NCBI GenBank assembly: GCA_030560485.1
Contig: JAKTTS010000023.1
Location: forward strand, 1-63,988
DNA: 63,988 nucleotides
Direction of reading: 5' to 3'
From: Ascoidea tarda (nom. inval.)
Lineage: Eukaryota > Ascomycota > Saccharomycetes > Ascoideales > Ascoideaceae
Position 1 is the stretch's first letter; each line of letters begins with the position of its first letter. The notes below the pieces were generated by a model. The model was not told where the DNA came from. It was given only the letters and a program-made list of their open reading frames with translations, and made no database searches. The translations under genes were made by a program, and so were the position numbers. This document shows positions 32,001 to 40,865 of the stretch, piece by piece.

Positions 32001-32711
32001 AACAGTTGTTAAAAATCCATTATTGTCAAGAATTTTCTTAAAATCAGTGGAGGATTTATTTCTGAATTGAATCATTTCAGTCATCATGAATGAATTCCAC
32101 ATATATTCATCTTGGTAGTTGTCAAAACTTAAAGAATTTGATACAACCCCTCTAGTCTCCAAGTTGTTTGTTAAATCGAAATCCGAGGAATAGTAAAAAG
32201 AACCATTGCTTAACAATTTTTGTAAATCCGAACAAGGATGATCGATTAAATTTATATTAGGTTCTGTGGCAGTAAAAGTATCAAAAGTACTGAGACCAGT
32301 GCCATTGTTGTTGTAGTTGTTATTTACAAAATTATTGGTGTTGATTTGGTTATTTAGATTGTAGTTATCCCATTTGGCATCATTCAAGCAAAAGAACTCA
32401 ACTGATAAGATTCTATTAATGGAGTGATGAGCTAGAGGAGTAGCAACCTGATATTTGGAGGTTATAGCACATAGGAAAGTATTTAAACCAATGTTAATCA
32501 AACCAAGAAAGCCATGTATTTCGTTTTTTGATAGTTTGACGAGGCCTTCTCTACTCAAATTGATGACATTTAGGTCAAGCAATTCCACATGGACTGAGGT
32601 CCTGGAAGAATTGGAGCTCAGGAAGCTAGATTTCGTATATCTAAATAGGAGAGCATGCGTCTTCGATGTCAAGATGAGTGTTCTAGGGTTTCGGTTCAAG
32701 TATATTCTCAT
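29010..32711 (-). CDS. INP52: Synaptojanin-like inositol polyphosphate 5-phosphatase
   Basis: The predicted protein has 1233 residues. Synaptojanins strip the 5-phosphate from PI(4,5)P2 and, through the Sac domain, other phosphates, during endocytosis at the plasma membrane. The ATG at 32711 gives MRIYLNRNPRTLIL. The N-terminal Sac domain (about 50-520) keeps the catalytic C-x5-R motif in NCLDCLDRTN. That separates it from Inp51, whose Sac domain is inactive, so Inp52/Inp53 is the better match. The 5-phosphatase domain (about 580-930) has FVGTFNVNG, SGNKGAVAIRF, WLGDLNYR, PSWTDRVLY and FSDHKPV. The last 280 residues are Ser-rich with PxxP stretches (APPAPRKNLPPGYSD), likely SH3-binding. Inp52 versus Inp53 is not resolved. 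Confidence 0.94.
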   Translation of the reverse strand: MRIYLNRNPRTLILTSKTHALLFRYTKSSFLSSNSSRTSVHVELLDLNVINLSREGLVKLSKNEIHGFLGLINIGLNTFLCAITSKYQVATPLAHHSINRILSVEFFCLNDAKWDNYNLNNQINTNNFVNNNYNNNGTGLSTFDTFTATEPNINLIDHPCSDLQKLLSNGSFYYSSDFDLTNNLETRGVVSNSLSFDNYQDEYMWNSFMMTEMIQFRNKSSTDFKKILDNNGFLTTVIRGFAKTFQSNIKQYKADLTLISKQSWKRAGTRYNARGVDDDSNVANFVETEIILHLLDHIVFSFVQIRGSIPLFWEQETQSLNLSTPKVQITRSLEATTPIFLKHFEDLMQNYGSIHVVNLLSKSKTSEVPLSKSFSKLIHYLNNLNKNQQPVDYCNFDFHQETKTQGYQMAKRVIPLIKNNMYLFGYFSYDLTQQQTLSRQKGAFRTNCLDCLDRTNLIQQVISNAILDMILDDYKLVLPSEFDFFKKHNVLWADNGDQISQIYTGTNALKSSFSRSGKMSLSLALSDATKSVSRMYINNFVDKGRQLTIDTLLGRLAEQSPVHLFDPIADYVNDELSKIESKFTTFENLNIFVGTFNVNGLTPNFSKLLNEDDPLHFIEWLFPIKDKFIPDIFIIGFQEVIELNAASILNSDNSQSIVWQDIIGDVLNKYGEDKGIKFSLIRAEQMSSLIFLFFLKTSKVENIKRVEGSNKKTGLMGISGNKGAVAIRFNYGSTSFCFINSHLAAGRLNVKDRNDDYLMIVHSLKFTKNQSIFNHEAIIWLGDLNYRVELDNFEVRGRLEDEENDNFEHLLNYDQLLAEIDKNGAFRNFDEMEIKFRPTYKFDNNTNRYDTSEKQRVPSWTDRVLYRGSALKPLAYNSIPTVMFSDHKPVFAAFKATAKVVNYELREKFSKELYEKYRVIHQSNNNDLLIDLEGLDAPNNIVQIKKTNTSIESRKNSLSPSLNKKSFTYDTRLPQTYTDNKSALSSASSVKKDTLDKNGAQSSELISISSFQSQSELSSDEEIAPKIPTRTSTLNSFGVPSLPSNESKNSTPAPPAPRKNLPPGYSDMILQPKRISSKPPVPTKKQGEQTSSNSSKISSKIAKPTNNSNGAPTFQSLSQSTEFFHRISSKPSAQSSNDTLDESHKGNNSISRVQSSTSNSSIEINKNIDSKNPVFINQLGMNSAPLIPVKKQNLKANNLSDPQFNKPGNTSTKVAPIVPKKPDHLRVSQTTPY

Positions 32712-33102
32712 CTTTGGCTGGCGATGGAGATAGTGATAGGAAAGCTGTTGATGATGTGCTTCAGATCAAAGATGGATGGAGCAGTAAATGCTGTCACTCA
32801 GCTGGCGGTCGGAAAGGGCTGGTATTACCCGCCTGTGCAGTACAGAGCTTTTTGCGCCTTTAAGACACGGCCGGGTTGCAAATTGTTCCAAGATAAAGGG
32901 ACTGGGAGACGAGTTCCGAACTGTTCCAGGAGCAATCTCAAAGCATTTTCAAACTGGGTCAAACAAACGTCAGATGAATCTTCGCTCGAACGTGTTGAAT
33001 TTGAAAGTGAGGCTCTCGGCTATTCTGATGATGCAAAGGGTAGTCAAGACTGTGAGAAAAGGATTTTTATCAGCAAAATTGGGCCATTTGCAGTGTTTCC
33101 AT
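32712..33102. promoter_or_regulatory. INP52 upstream region with GC island
   Basis: GC-richer sequence (about 32790-33010) carries CAGCTG at 32799. ORFs of 153-167 codons across it have no domains. It ends where LYS2-like coding homology starts on the plus strand. Confidence 0.4.
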
Positions 33103-34160
33103 CGAAGCTTTTGTAACTGGGGTTACTGGTTCTGTTGGTTTAGATATTTTGTCGGACCGATTAAGTGTATCCCCCCATCAGGTCATAATAATATTGCTGT
33201 ATTTGTTCATGTCTGGACTGAAACAGAACTTAAGGGTCTAGATAAAACACAAAGAGGATCCAAAACACAATACATGGAAAGGTTTTTTTGACAATAGAAT
33301 CAAAATTTTTCTTGGTATTTCGTCACAGGCCCAATTTCGTGATAAAAGTAAAGAAAAATTTATTAATCTTGTCAGCAGTTTTGATTATATTATTCATAAC
33401 GGTGCATTAGTTCATTGGGGCTATTCCTACTCTAAGCTGAGGAATTCTAACGTTATTTCTACTGTTAATCTTAGTATTTGCAAAATTGCAAAGCAAAGAT
33501 TTTTTCATTTGTTTGTACAACTTTAGCAATTGTTACAAATAGTTTTTTTGATTTATCTGAAAAATTAATTGAAAAAGGTAAAATTGGTGCTCTTGAGTCT
33601 GATACATTGCCTGTGTCTACTACCGGGCTCAGAACTGTTTATAGACAAAGTAAATGGGCAGCTGAATATACATTAAACAAGCTGGTGAACGAGTTCTTTC
33701 TGGATCCATAATCAGACCTGGCTAAATTAGTGAGGATATGGAATTAGGTTGTTCAAACACAGATGACTTTCTTTGAAGAATGTTGAAGGATTGTTTGCAA
33801 ATTGGCTACTTTCTTCAAATATCCAACAATGTCAATCATGTATCTCCTAACCACATTGCTAGAACCGTTGTTGCTGCAACATTTAGTGCTGATAAAAATG
33901 TTAATATGTGCCAAATAACTGGGTATTCAAGAATAGTATTTGAAACCTGTGAAACCTGATTCGCGATTCACAGCTGTCGATGTCTCTACTGGAAAAAATA
34001 CTGATTTTAACCAAATAGGTATTTATATTAGTTACCTTAACACTGTTGGCCTTTTAGATTCACCAGCACATAAAGGCAGATTGCTGTGAATAAAATTAGC
34101 TAAGACTATTAATTTAGCAAAATTAAGAGCAGCATATTTTCGTAGAAGCACTGGAAAGTA
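33103..34160 (+). pseudogene. LYS2: LYS2 pseudogene: C-terminal reductase domain of alpha-aminoadipate reductase
   Basis: Lys2 reduces alpha-aminoadipate in lysine synthesis; its last third is an NADPH-dependent thioester reductase. Only that third is recognisable here, in several frames. In order: FVTGVTGSVG near 33110 (Rossmann motif), IIHNGALVHWGYSYSKLR near 33390, LSEKLIEKGKIGALESD near 33580, RQSKWAAEYTLNKL near 33650, SIIRPG then CSNTDDFL near 33705-33770, SNNVNHVSPNHIARTVVAA near 33820, QITGYSRIVF near 33910, and QIGIYISYLNTVGLLDSPAH near 34015-34075. The order is that of Lys2. There are at least four stops or frame changes, and roughly 100 residues are missing between the ITGYSR and GIYISYL parts. 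The adenylation and carrier domains are absent, so this is a partial copy or the remains of a deleted gene. Confidence 0.85.
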
Positions 34161-34427
34161 ATGATATGTTTTGTCGAAATCAATATTAACTCTTACAACC
34201 CATATATCTACAAATCGGTTTTCATGAAAGTATGTATTTGTGTATACATATGCCTTCAGATGTTTTTTTAGTTTTTAATTAGTATTCGTTTTTTAAAATT
34301 GATAGCATTTTCTTGGACTTTAATCTAATTTTTTTCTTTGATAATTTTTTGGTGCTTACGTTTTGAAAGTGTCTTTTGTGGTTGGTTCTTTCGTTTTTTC
34401 TGCTTTGTCGACTTTACCCTTAAATTT
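34161..34427. other. AT-rich spacer between two decayed genes
   Basis: T-rich sequence between the facing 3' ends of the LYS2 remnant and the nuclease-kinase remnant. No coding signal is visible. Confidence 0.35.
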
Positions 34428-36688
34428 TCATTCTCTGAATTGAAGTATTTTTTTGCAATATCCACACTCATTTTTCTTGCTGTTTAAAAACCGATCTGAT
34501 ATCAGAGTGTACGACGCTTGATGAAATATTACATTATGGAGAGCATTGTGATCATTCCATAAGTCTTTAATAAAATCATCATCCTTCGCGTTTTGGTTCA
34601 TGCCAGTGCTAGTTTTTCCTCGTTGTCTATTGCTATTAATTGTAGAAGACCCAAAGTCTATAAAATAGAATTGATTGTTGTTGATATTGTATATTACATT
34701 ATGAATGTGAATATCTCCATAAAAAATATTTGCATTATGTATTTGATGCAAATTATTGAGAGCAACTGATAGTATCATTTGAAATTGATTAATACTGACA
34801 TTTGCCATTTCATTTTTACCCACATATTTACTCTCAAGAAAAAAACTTAATAATTGAAGAGGGTCTTTTAAATTAATCTTACCCAAATTTTTAACAGCCG
34901 ATTGACTTTTAACATTTGGATGTTTTAAAAATCCAAACCTAACCAAAGGAGGTACAATATTTTCGAAAGCTTTGCTTCCAAGCTTTAGATATGCATTTAT
35001 TTCTTTTTTAAACCGATATCGAGTTTCATGACATTTTTTATCCAAGCTTAAACGTTTTGTATGGTTCATTATTGAATCGAAAATATAATTGATAGCTCTT
35101 ACTGCGTCGTAAACTTTTAGGATAGTATTCTTTTTCGTTTGCAATACTATCGCAAAGGTTTTACCTGGCCAATCACCCTGAAGAATTGCTTGAACTTGAT
35201 TCCTGTGGATCTTGGTAGTGCTAATTTTGGCATTCGTGAATAATCTTTTCATCTTTTCAAACTCCTTGTCATTCAAGTCTAAGTTTCAAATGGTATTTTT
35301 ACTATCTCTAAATATTTTTAAATACTGATTTTGTAAGTTGTATGATTGGCAAATCAATTTCTTATTGTTTTGTTTCGAAATCATTAGAGCATCAAGAATT
35401 TCCATATACTTGGATTTATTTGCTTTTCTCTCAACCGAGGATAGTTGAATTTTGTATGGGTAATGTTTTAAAATAAATGATGTCAAGACAGCAACTGATG
35501 AAGCACCATCAACATTGAGTTTTGACATATTTATTAACTTTTATTATATGTCCAATTTTTTGACCAAGTTGCAGTTGTTAATACCAAAAACTTCGTGCAA
35601 AATTTTAACATCAAAAGCAAATTCAAAAATAAAAAAGTGTGTATAATCAGTAATGATACCAGCGTTGGTAGAAGCTAATAAACACTGGTATACACTTTAA
35701 GATATAACATTTTTTAATGGATTTATTTTTGATGTGAACTTGTTATGTTCAAAGTTTGCTTCAATGAAATCCTGGTAATACCGACTTAAATCTGGTAATT
35801 TAATTTCTACCGGCATCACTATATCAAATTACACGCAGGTTCTAATATCCGTTTTTCGATTAATTGTTGGATATTCAGCTCATTTAAAATCAATAAATCT
35901 TTTTTATTAAAAAATTTTAGTGGGTCAGATATTTCGTTTGGCGTTCTGATAATATGGATCAAGAAGGTCTGTAGCCAAAGTCGCATTTAGGAGCTATCAA
36001 ATTCATTTTGAGAGTATGGAATCACCATATGAAAATGATCATATAGTGAATTTTTTCTGTTGGTTGAAATGGATGAAGTCTGATAAGGCAGAACGTCCAA
36101 AAATGAATCCATTGAATTCGTTGTGTTAGCTTCGGTATGGTATTTTTTTATTGTAATATCATTTACCAAATCTTGATAAGTTATAGTGAGGAATGTGTTG
36201 ACTGAGAAAAAATTGACTATATAGTTTATCACAACATCGTTTGTAATTTCCGTTTCATTTTGGGTTAGTTTTTAAAGATTTTTTGTTAGTGAATTTAATA
36301 GAATCCCATTGTTTTGATTGCCATAGATTAATCTGTATATGTTTCTGATGACCAGTTGATAGGCTTGAGGCAAAACATGATGATTTCCTAAATTTGAATT
36401 ATGATTAACTAATTTATATGGAACTACAAGGAAGCTGATATTTCTAAATATGGGAAGCTGTAGTTGAGATAGGAGGAGGTAAGCTTTCTCATTGGTGGGG
36501 GTAATTTCATTTTCTTTTTGGAATTTTTTTTGAAATAAGTACCCATTTTGAGCTATAAACTTGTAAAAGTCACTTGCTGATCCAGACTCTTTAAATGAGA
36601 TATATTTTTCTAAAAGGTTGTTAAAGGATGATATTGCTTTTTGAATAATGGTCATTTCATCATTCTTCTCTGGTTTATTTGATGGCAT
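34428..36688 (-). pseudogene. Decayed gene: PD-(D/E)xK-like nuclease region plus protein-kinase-like domain
   Basis: Reading on the minus strand, long coding-like stretches follow one another from an ATG at 36688 (MPSNKPEKNDEM) to 34428, about 750 codons in all, with about five breaks. The middle part has DIVMPVEIKLPD near 35820, an acid followed by an ExK strand as in restriction-endonuclease folds, and then YQCLLASTNAGIITDYTHFF near 35680, a pattern typical of the nuclease part of fungal nuclease-kinase proteins. The C-terminal 280 codons (35276-34428) are one open frame with a kinase lobe: TILKVYD, then IFYGDIHIHNVIYN (catalytic loop) and FYFIDFGSS (the DFG motif). Such fusions are known in fungi and resemble Crinkler-type architectures. 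The identity beyond this is inference. Confidence 0.7.
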
Positions 36689-37022
36689 TGTGAGATGTTT
36701 TTTTGACAAATAAATGGGGCAACAAAGTGGATATTATTAAGATATATATATGTATCAGAAATTCAATGGAAACAAAAGTGAATTGAGCAACCAGTTAGTT
36801 TGTATATTGGTGATATCTAATTACTACTGTAATTGTGTTACTTCCGAGACCTTGCGGTGATGTTCCGCAGGTCTAGTATTTAACGGGATCATCCAGCATC
36901 CACGATAGTGCAACTATATTATGCACTGCAATTCTAATCAATGTTTGAACCTTAGAGATATTCATACACATTTCACGAATAGAAACTTATGAAGACTTGC
37001 TGTAGGTGCCTAGCTTAATGTC
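36689..37022. other. Spacer with a strong inverted repeat
   Basis: AGACCTTGCGG (36847-36857) pairs with CCGCAGGTCT (36865-36874), with one bulged base and a 7-nt loop. The rest is AT-rich. No gene is called. Confidence 0.5.
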
Positions 37023-37533
37023 CAAGAAGTTTGTCAATATGTTTTAGTTGTCGATGGTTTTGATTATAAATTGTTAACTGAATTTCACTCTAAGTACAAA
37101 CATATTGTTGTTTTAGGCATGAATATAACTAGACTTCACTGAGATTTTATATTGTTAAATTCCCATTGTGGAAAAAATGATGATTTTCATAATTCTTTGA
37201 TCAGAGACTTCCCCTTCTGTAACCTTTGTTGTTGAATGAATAAAAAAATGAGAGGCAGCAAAAAACGAAACATATCCTATAACCTAAAAGAAATTATAGA
37301 TATAAACTGATAATATCCTTAGCTATTCACCGGCTCATTCACTATTTCTTCACTATACATTGAACTTGAAAGCATCACTAAATCCAAAACATGACTAAAA
37401 GTCATTATGGCATTCTTATCAACATGGCCTTGAAATACGAGACGTGCAGAAATTTCATCATTACTGGAATTGTAGATAAAAGCTTTCATCAAATCCCAGT
37501 ATTCGGGTAGAAAACCCATACAATGCCAATTAA
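37023..37533. repeat. Duplicon copy A (shared with 62100-62450)
   Basis: Two blocks, 37023-37170 and 37336-37533, match 62100-62247 and 62248-62450 at about 95 percent by eye. Copy A has about 160 bp between the blocks that copy B lacks. The first block has a plus-strand coding look (YVLVVDGFDYKLL, then KHIVVLGMNITRL). The second is the end of an APH-type kinase on the minus strand. Confidence 0.9.
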
Positions 37534-37543
37534 TGGTTTTCAA
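37319..37543 (-). pseudogene. APH-type kinase fragment, copy A (C-terminal end only)
   Basis: The readable part begins INWHCMGFLPEYWDLMKAF, where active aminoglycoside-phosphotransferase-like (APH) enzymes have IDWE.AG..PEYW. It continues to a stop at 37319 (SEEIVNEPVNS). Everything N-terminal to this, including the catalytic loop, is missing; sequence similarity with copy B stops just upstream of INWH. It is a broken fragment and not a functional gene. Confidence 0.75.
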
Positions 37544-37559
37544 ACTTGATTCAATTTTA

Positions 37560-38140
37560 CTTCATAAAGAATACACATTTTTCCATTGTAAATGCCAAAA
37601 AACTAAACGAATACAGTACAGGTGGTTCCATAAACAATATAAGAAGGATGCTTCTGCAAAATTATTTTCATCAGTATAATTTGGCATCAAAAATAAGTAA
37701 TCTATTTAATTATTTATAGCTTGAAAAAATTAGATTCTTACAAAGAACTGCTTTTAAGAAAACTATTATTATTGTTGATGGCGGTTAAGGGATGTTTTAA
37801 GGCCAAATCACTTTATATCTGGCTAATAAAAACCAAAATACTATGTCGAAAAGTTGAACTTTATTTTGATAAAAATGCTGAAGCTGTAATAGATGGAATC
37901 CATTTGGCAGTTCTACCAGACTTATTTAAACCCAATTTATTTTTGAGTGAAAGAATTTTATAAATTATGGACGTTGATAATGGAGTGGAGAATTTCAAAA
38001 GCAGGCGAAAGTAAAAGGTTAACACTGATGGTGATGGCAATGAGTCTTTCACAGCAGATAATGTGTTGGGTTGTGCGAAGATTGGGCATAGGATACCTTT
38101 ACCAATTCTCGAGCTGTTGTTGTTGCCTCTCAAAAGAGGT
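37560..38140 (+). pseudogene. Unidentified decayed coding remnant
   Basis: A plus-strand stretch with protein-like composition in more than one frame. It reads FSIVNAKKLNEYSTGGSINN near 37590, FKKTIIIVDGG near 37770, VELYFDKNAEAVIDGIHLAV near 37855, then IMDVDNGVENF and FTADNVLGCAKIGHRIPLP near 37966-38108. Several stops and at least one frame change interrupt it. I do not recognise the family. The last part merges into the GC-richer ILV2 upstream region. Confidence 0.4.
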
Positions 38141-38518
38141 GTCTTGTTGTTTCATGACTAATTCACTTGATCTCTGCGCCACAGGTCCACCCCAGCCATG
38201 CACTATCCGGGTCAAGCCCAGCATTTAAGGTTCCTCTTTGAGGCTCAACAGTTCCACCATCCTGGATCCGCTTGTGCGGAATCATGATTGAAAACCTTTT
38301 TCCCTCTATTTGTGGGCAGGCAGCATCTGAAGAAATCAAAATTGTGCGAATATCTGCAGAAATCCCCTCAAAAGCTGGAGATTTTGTGACTCATTTTGAC
38401 ATGAGGATTTTTTCAGCCAAGAGAGTCGAGTTTTTTTTCACACCCACTTTATATAATTCTGTAAAATTCTCTGCTTTTAATCATATTTATCCTTAATTCA
38501 TTTCACTTTCTTTCAAAA
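38141..38518 (+). promoter_or_regulatory. ILV2 promoter with Gcn4 site and TATA box
   Basis: A GC-richer patch (about 38160-38290) is followed by TGACTCA at 38387-38393, a perfect Gcn4 site 126 bp before the ATG, and TATATAA at 38450-38456. A Gcn4 site fits control of branched-chain amino acid synthesis by amino acid starvation. Confidence 0.75.
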
Positions 38519-40513
38519 ATGTTAAAGATAAATAGCAGATTAACACCTTTTGGTTCTCTCAATAAATCACTTTTCTTCCTAAACCAAAGTCTTAGATTGA
38601 ATTCAACAGCCGCTGCCATCAAATATGATAACAGAAGTAATACTTCAACTATTCAATCAACATTTCTGAAGCATGTATCCCCCAAACCATTATACGACAA
38701 CTCATTTATTGGTCTAAATGGTGGCCAAATATTTGAACAACTCATGCGTCGCCATAATGTTGATTCAATATTTGGTTATCCTGGTGGTGCTATCCTTCCA
38801 GTCTTTGATGGAATACATAACAGCACCAACTTTAATTTCATCCTTCCTAAAAACGAAGCAGGGGCTGGATTTATGGCTATTGGATATGCCAAAGCATCAA
38901 CTTCAGGAAAACCAGGGGTCGTTTTAGTTACTTCTGGCCCTGGTGCTACAAATATGGTAACACCTATGGCCGATGCTTTGGCAGATGGTGTACCTTTGGT
39001 TGTATTTACTGGACAAGTTCCTACAACTCTTATCGGCTCTGATGCCTTTCAAGAAGCAGATGTAGTGGGAATCTCTCGTTCATGTACAAAATGGAATGTG
39101 ATGGTTAAATCCGTGGAAGAATTGCCCAGAAGAATAAATGAAGCATTTGAAATTGCTACCACTGGAAGACCTGGCCCTGTTCTTGTTGATTTACCAAAAG
39201 ATGTTACTGCTGCTATTTTAAAATCCGCTATTCCAATCAAATCATCCATTCCCTCCAAGATGTTGTCAAAAATTACAAATCATGCTGCTTCTGAATTTGT
39301 CGAGGATGCCATTAAAAGATCTGCGCATTTATTGAATATTTCCAAACAACCAGTCTTGTATGTTGGTGCTGGTATTTTAAACAACCCTGCTGGTCCCAAA
39401 TTATTGAAAGAATTAGCCGAGATAGCTCAAATACCTGTAACAACCACTATACAGGGACTAGGGGCCTTTGATCAAACCGATGAAAAGTCCCTTGATATGT
39501 TAGGAATGCATGGCTCCTGCTATGCCAATTTAGCAATTCAAAATGCAGATCTAATTATTGCTCTTGGTGCAAGATTCGATGATCGTGTCACTGGATCTCT
39601 TCCTAAATTTGCTCCTGCCGCAAAATTGGCTGCCTCTCAGAACAAGGGTGGTATTATTCATTTTGAGATTTCCCCAAAGAATATAAATAAAGTTGTGGAG
39701 GCTACCGAAGCAATTGAAGGTGATGTTACTGATAATTTGAAAAGGTTTATACCATTAATTAAACCTGTCAAAGAAAGGAAGGAGTGGTTTAATTTAATCA
39801 ACAAATGGAAAGGTATTTATCCTTATTCTTATGAAGTTGAAACTCCTGGTTCCAAGATTAAACCTCAAACAGTTATAAAAAAGTTATCAGAAATGTGCAA
39901 TCAAAACAAAAATGTTGAAACTATTATAACTACTGGTGTGGGTCAACATCAAATGTGGGCTGCTCAGCATTTTCACTGGACAAAACCAAGAACCATGATA
40001 ACATCTGGTGGTTTAGGCACCATGGGATACGGCCTTCCGGCTGCCATTGGCGCCAAAATAGCCCGTCCTGAGGCCATGGTAATTGATATTGATGGAGATG
40101 CCTCGTTTAATATGACATTAACAGAACTTTCTGCGGCTGTGCAGGCTGGTACTGCTGTGAAAATCTTAATTTTGAATAATGAAGAACAGGGCATGGTTAC
40201 CCAGTGGCAGTCATTGTTTTATGAAGATAGATACTCTCACACTCATCAATTAAATCCTGACTTTGTCAAATTTTCTGAATCAATGGGTGTAAAAGCAATT
40301 AGAGCCACTAAACAAGAGGAATTAGATGAAAAATTAAGAGAGTTTTTAGAGGAAAAAGGACCCATTTTATTAGAGGTTGAGGTTGAATCAAAAGTTCCAG
40401 TCCTCCCAATGGTGCCTGCTGGTAAGGGTTTGGATGAGTTTTTAACTTATGATCCAGAGGTCCAAAGACAACAAAGAGAATTACGTACTAAGCGTACAAA
40501 CGGTATATATTGA
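38519..40513 (+). CDS. ILV2: Acetolactate synthase catalytic subunit
   Basis: The predicted protein has 664 residues. It condenses pyruvate (or pyruvate and 2-ketobutyrate) in the first common step of valine, leucine and isoleucine synthesis, in mitochondria. The first 45 or so residues are Arg/Ser-rich with few acids, as in a mitochondrial presequence. The ThDP-dependent fold is complete: GGQIFEQLMRRHNVDSIFGY with the catalytic Glu in KNEAGAGFMA, SGPGATN, GQVPTTLIGSDAFQEADV, the FAD region GARFDDRVTG, and the ThDP motif GDASFNMT with NNEEQGMV. Length and order match Ilv2. The promoter carries a Gcn4 site. Confidence 0.97.
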   Translation: MLKINSRLTPFGSLNKSLFFLNQSLRLNSTAAAIKYDNRSNTSTIQSTFLKHVSPKPLYDNSFIGLNGGQIFEQLMRRHNVDSIFGYPGGAILPVFDGIHNSTNFNFILPKNEAGAGFMAIGYAKASTSGKPGVVLVTSGPGATNMVTPMADALADGVPLVVFTGQVPTTLIGSDAFQEADVVGISRSCTKWNVMVKSVEELPRRINEAFEIATTGRPGPVLVDLPKDVTAAILKSAIPIKSSIPSKMLSKITNHAASEFVEDAIKRSAHLLNISKQPVLYVGAGILNNPAGPKLLKELAEIAQIPVTTTIQGLGAFDQTDEKSLDMLGMHGSCYANLAIQNADLIIALGARFDDRVTGSLPKFAPAAKLAASQNKGGIIHFEISPKNINKVVEATEAIEGDVTDNLKRFIPLIKPVKERKEWFNLINKWKGIYPYSYEVETPGSKIKPQTVIKKLSEMCNQNKNVETIITTGVGQHQMWAAQHFHWTKPRTMITSGGLGTMGYGLPAAIGAKIARPEAMVIDIDGDASFNMTLTELSAAVQAGTAVKILILNNEEQGMVTQWQSLFYEDRYSHTHQLNPDFVKFSESMGVKAIRATKQEELDEKLREFLEEKGPILLEVEVESKVPVLPMVPAGKGLDEFLTYDPEVQRQQRELRTKRTNGIY

Positions 40514-40865
40514 ATTTTCGTTGTTATTAATATTCGATATTTTAAAAAAATGATGGTTTGAAAAGTTTTTATTTTTATAGGTTTTATTTCTTTAATTTTC
40601 TTTATTCAGTTTTAAACAATAGTTACTAGATGTGATAATAAAATTATTTGGATTTTTTGAGTGATCAGATACTTATTCATTGATGTTATTTTTATAAGTG
40701 AAACCGATGCATTTTTTAAAATTAAGTAATCAAAACAACTTGAAAAATAGGGTTTTGAAATTATTATGGTGTATTCTCTCCATTTTCATATAGCAGAAAA
40801 CAATCTAACTATTTACATTATTAGATATCTGAAATTATTTTTCTCCAGTTTGTAATGTCGCAGAT
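40514..40865. other. Convergent ILV2 / SAC1 3' region
   Basis: AT-rich sequence between facing stops with no visible gene. Confidence 0.3.

Noticed and set aside
32655-33291. ORFs of 153 and 167 codons
   Set aside because: They cover the INP52 upstream island and the start of the LYS2 remnant in the wrong frame.
37861-38133. 90-codon minus-strand ORF
   Set aside because: Antisense shadow of the plus-strand coding remnant.
32712-38300. Origin from a cytoplasmic linear plasmid or virus-like element
   Set aside because: No DNA polymerase, helicase, capping enzyme or RNA polymerase similarity was seen, and LYS2 is a host gene.
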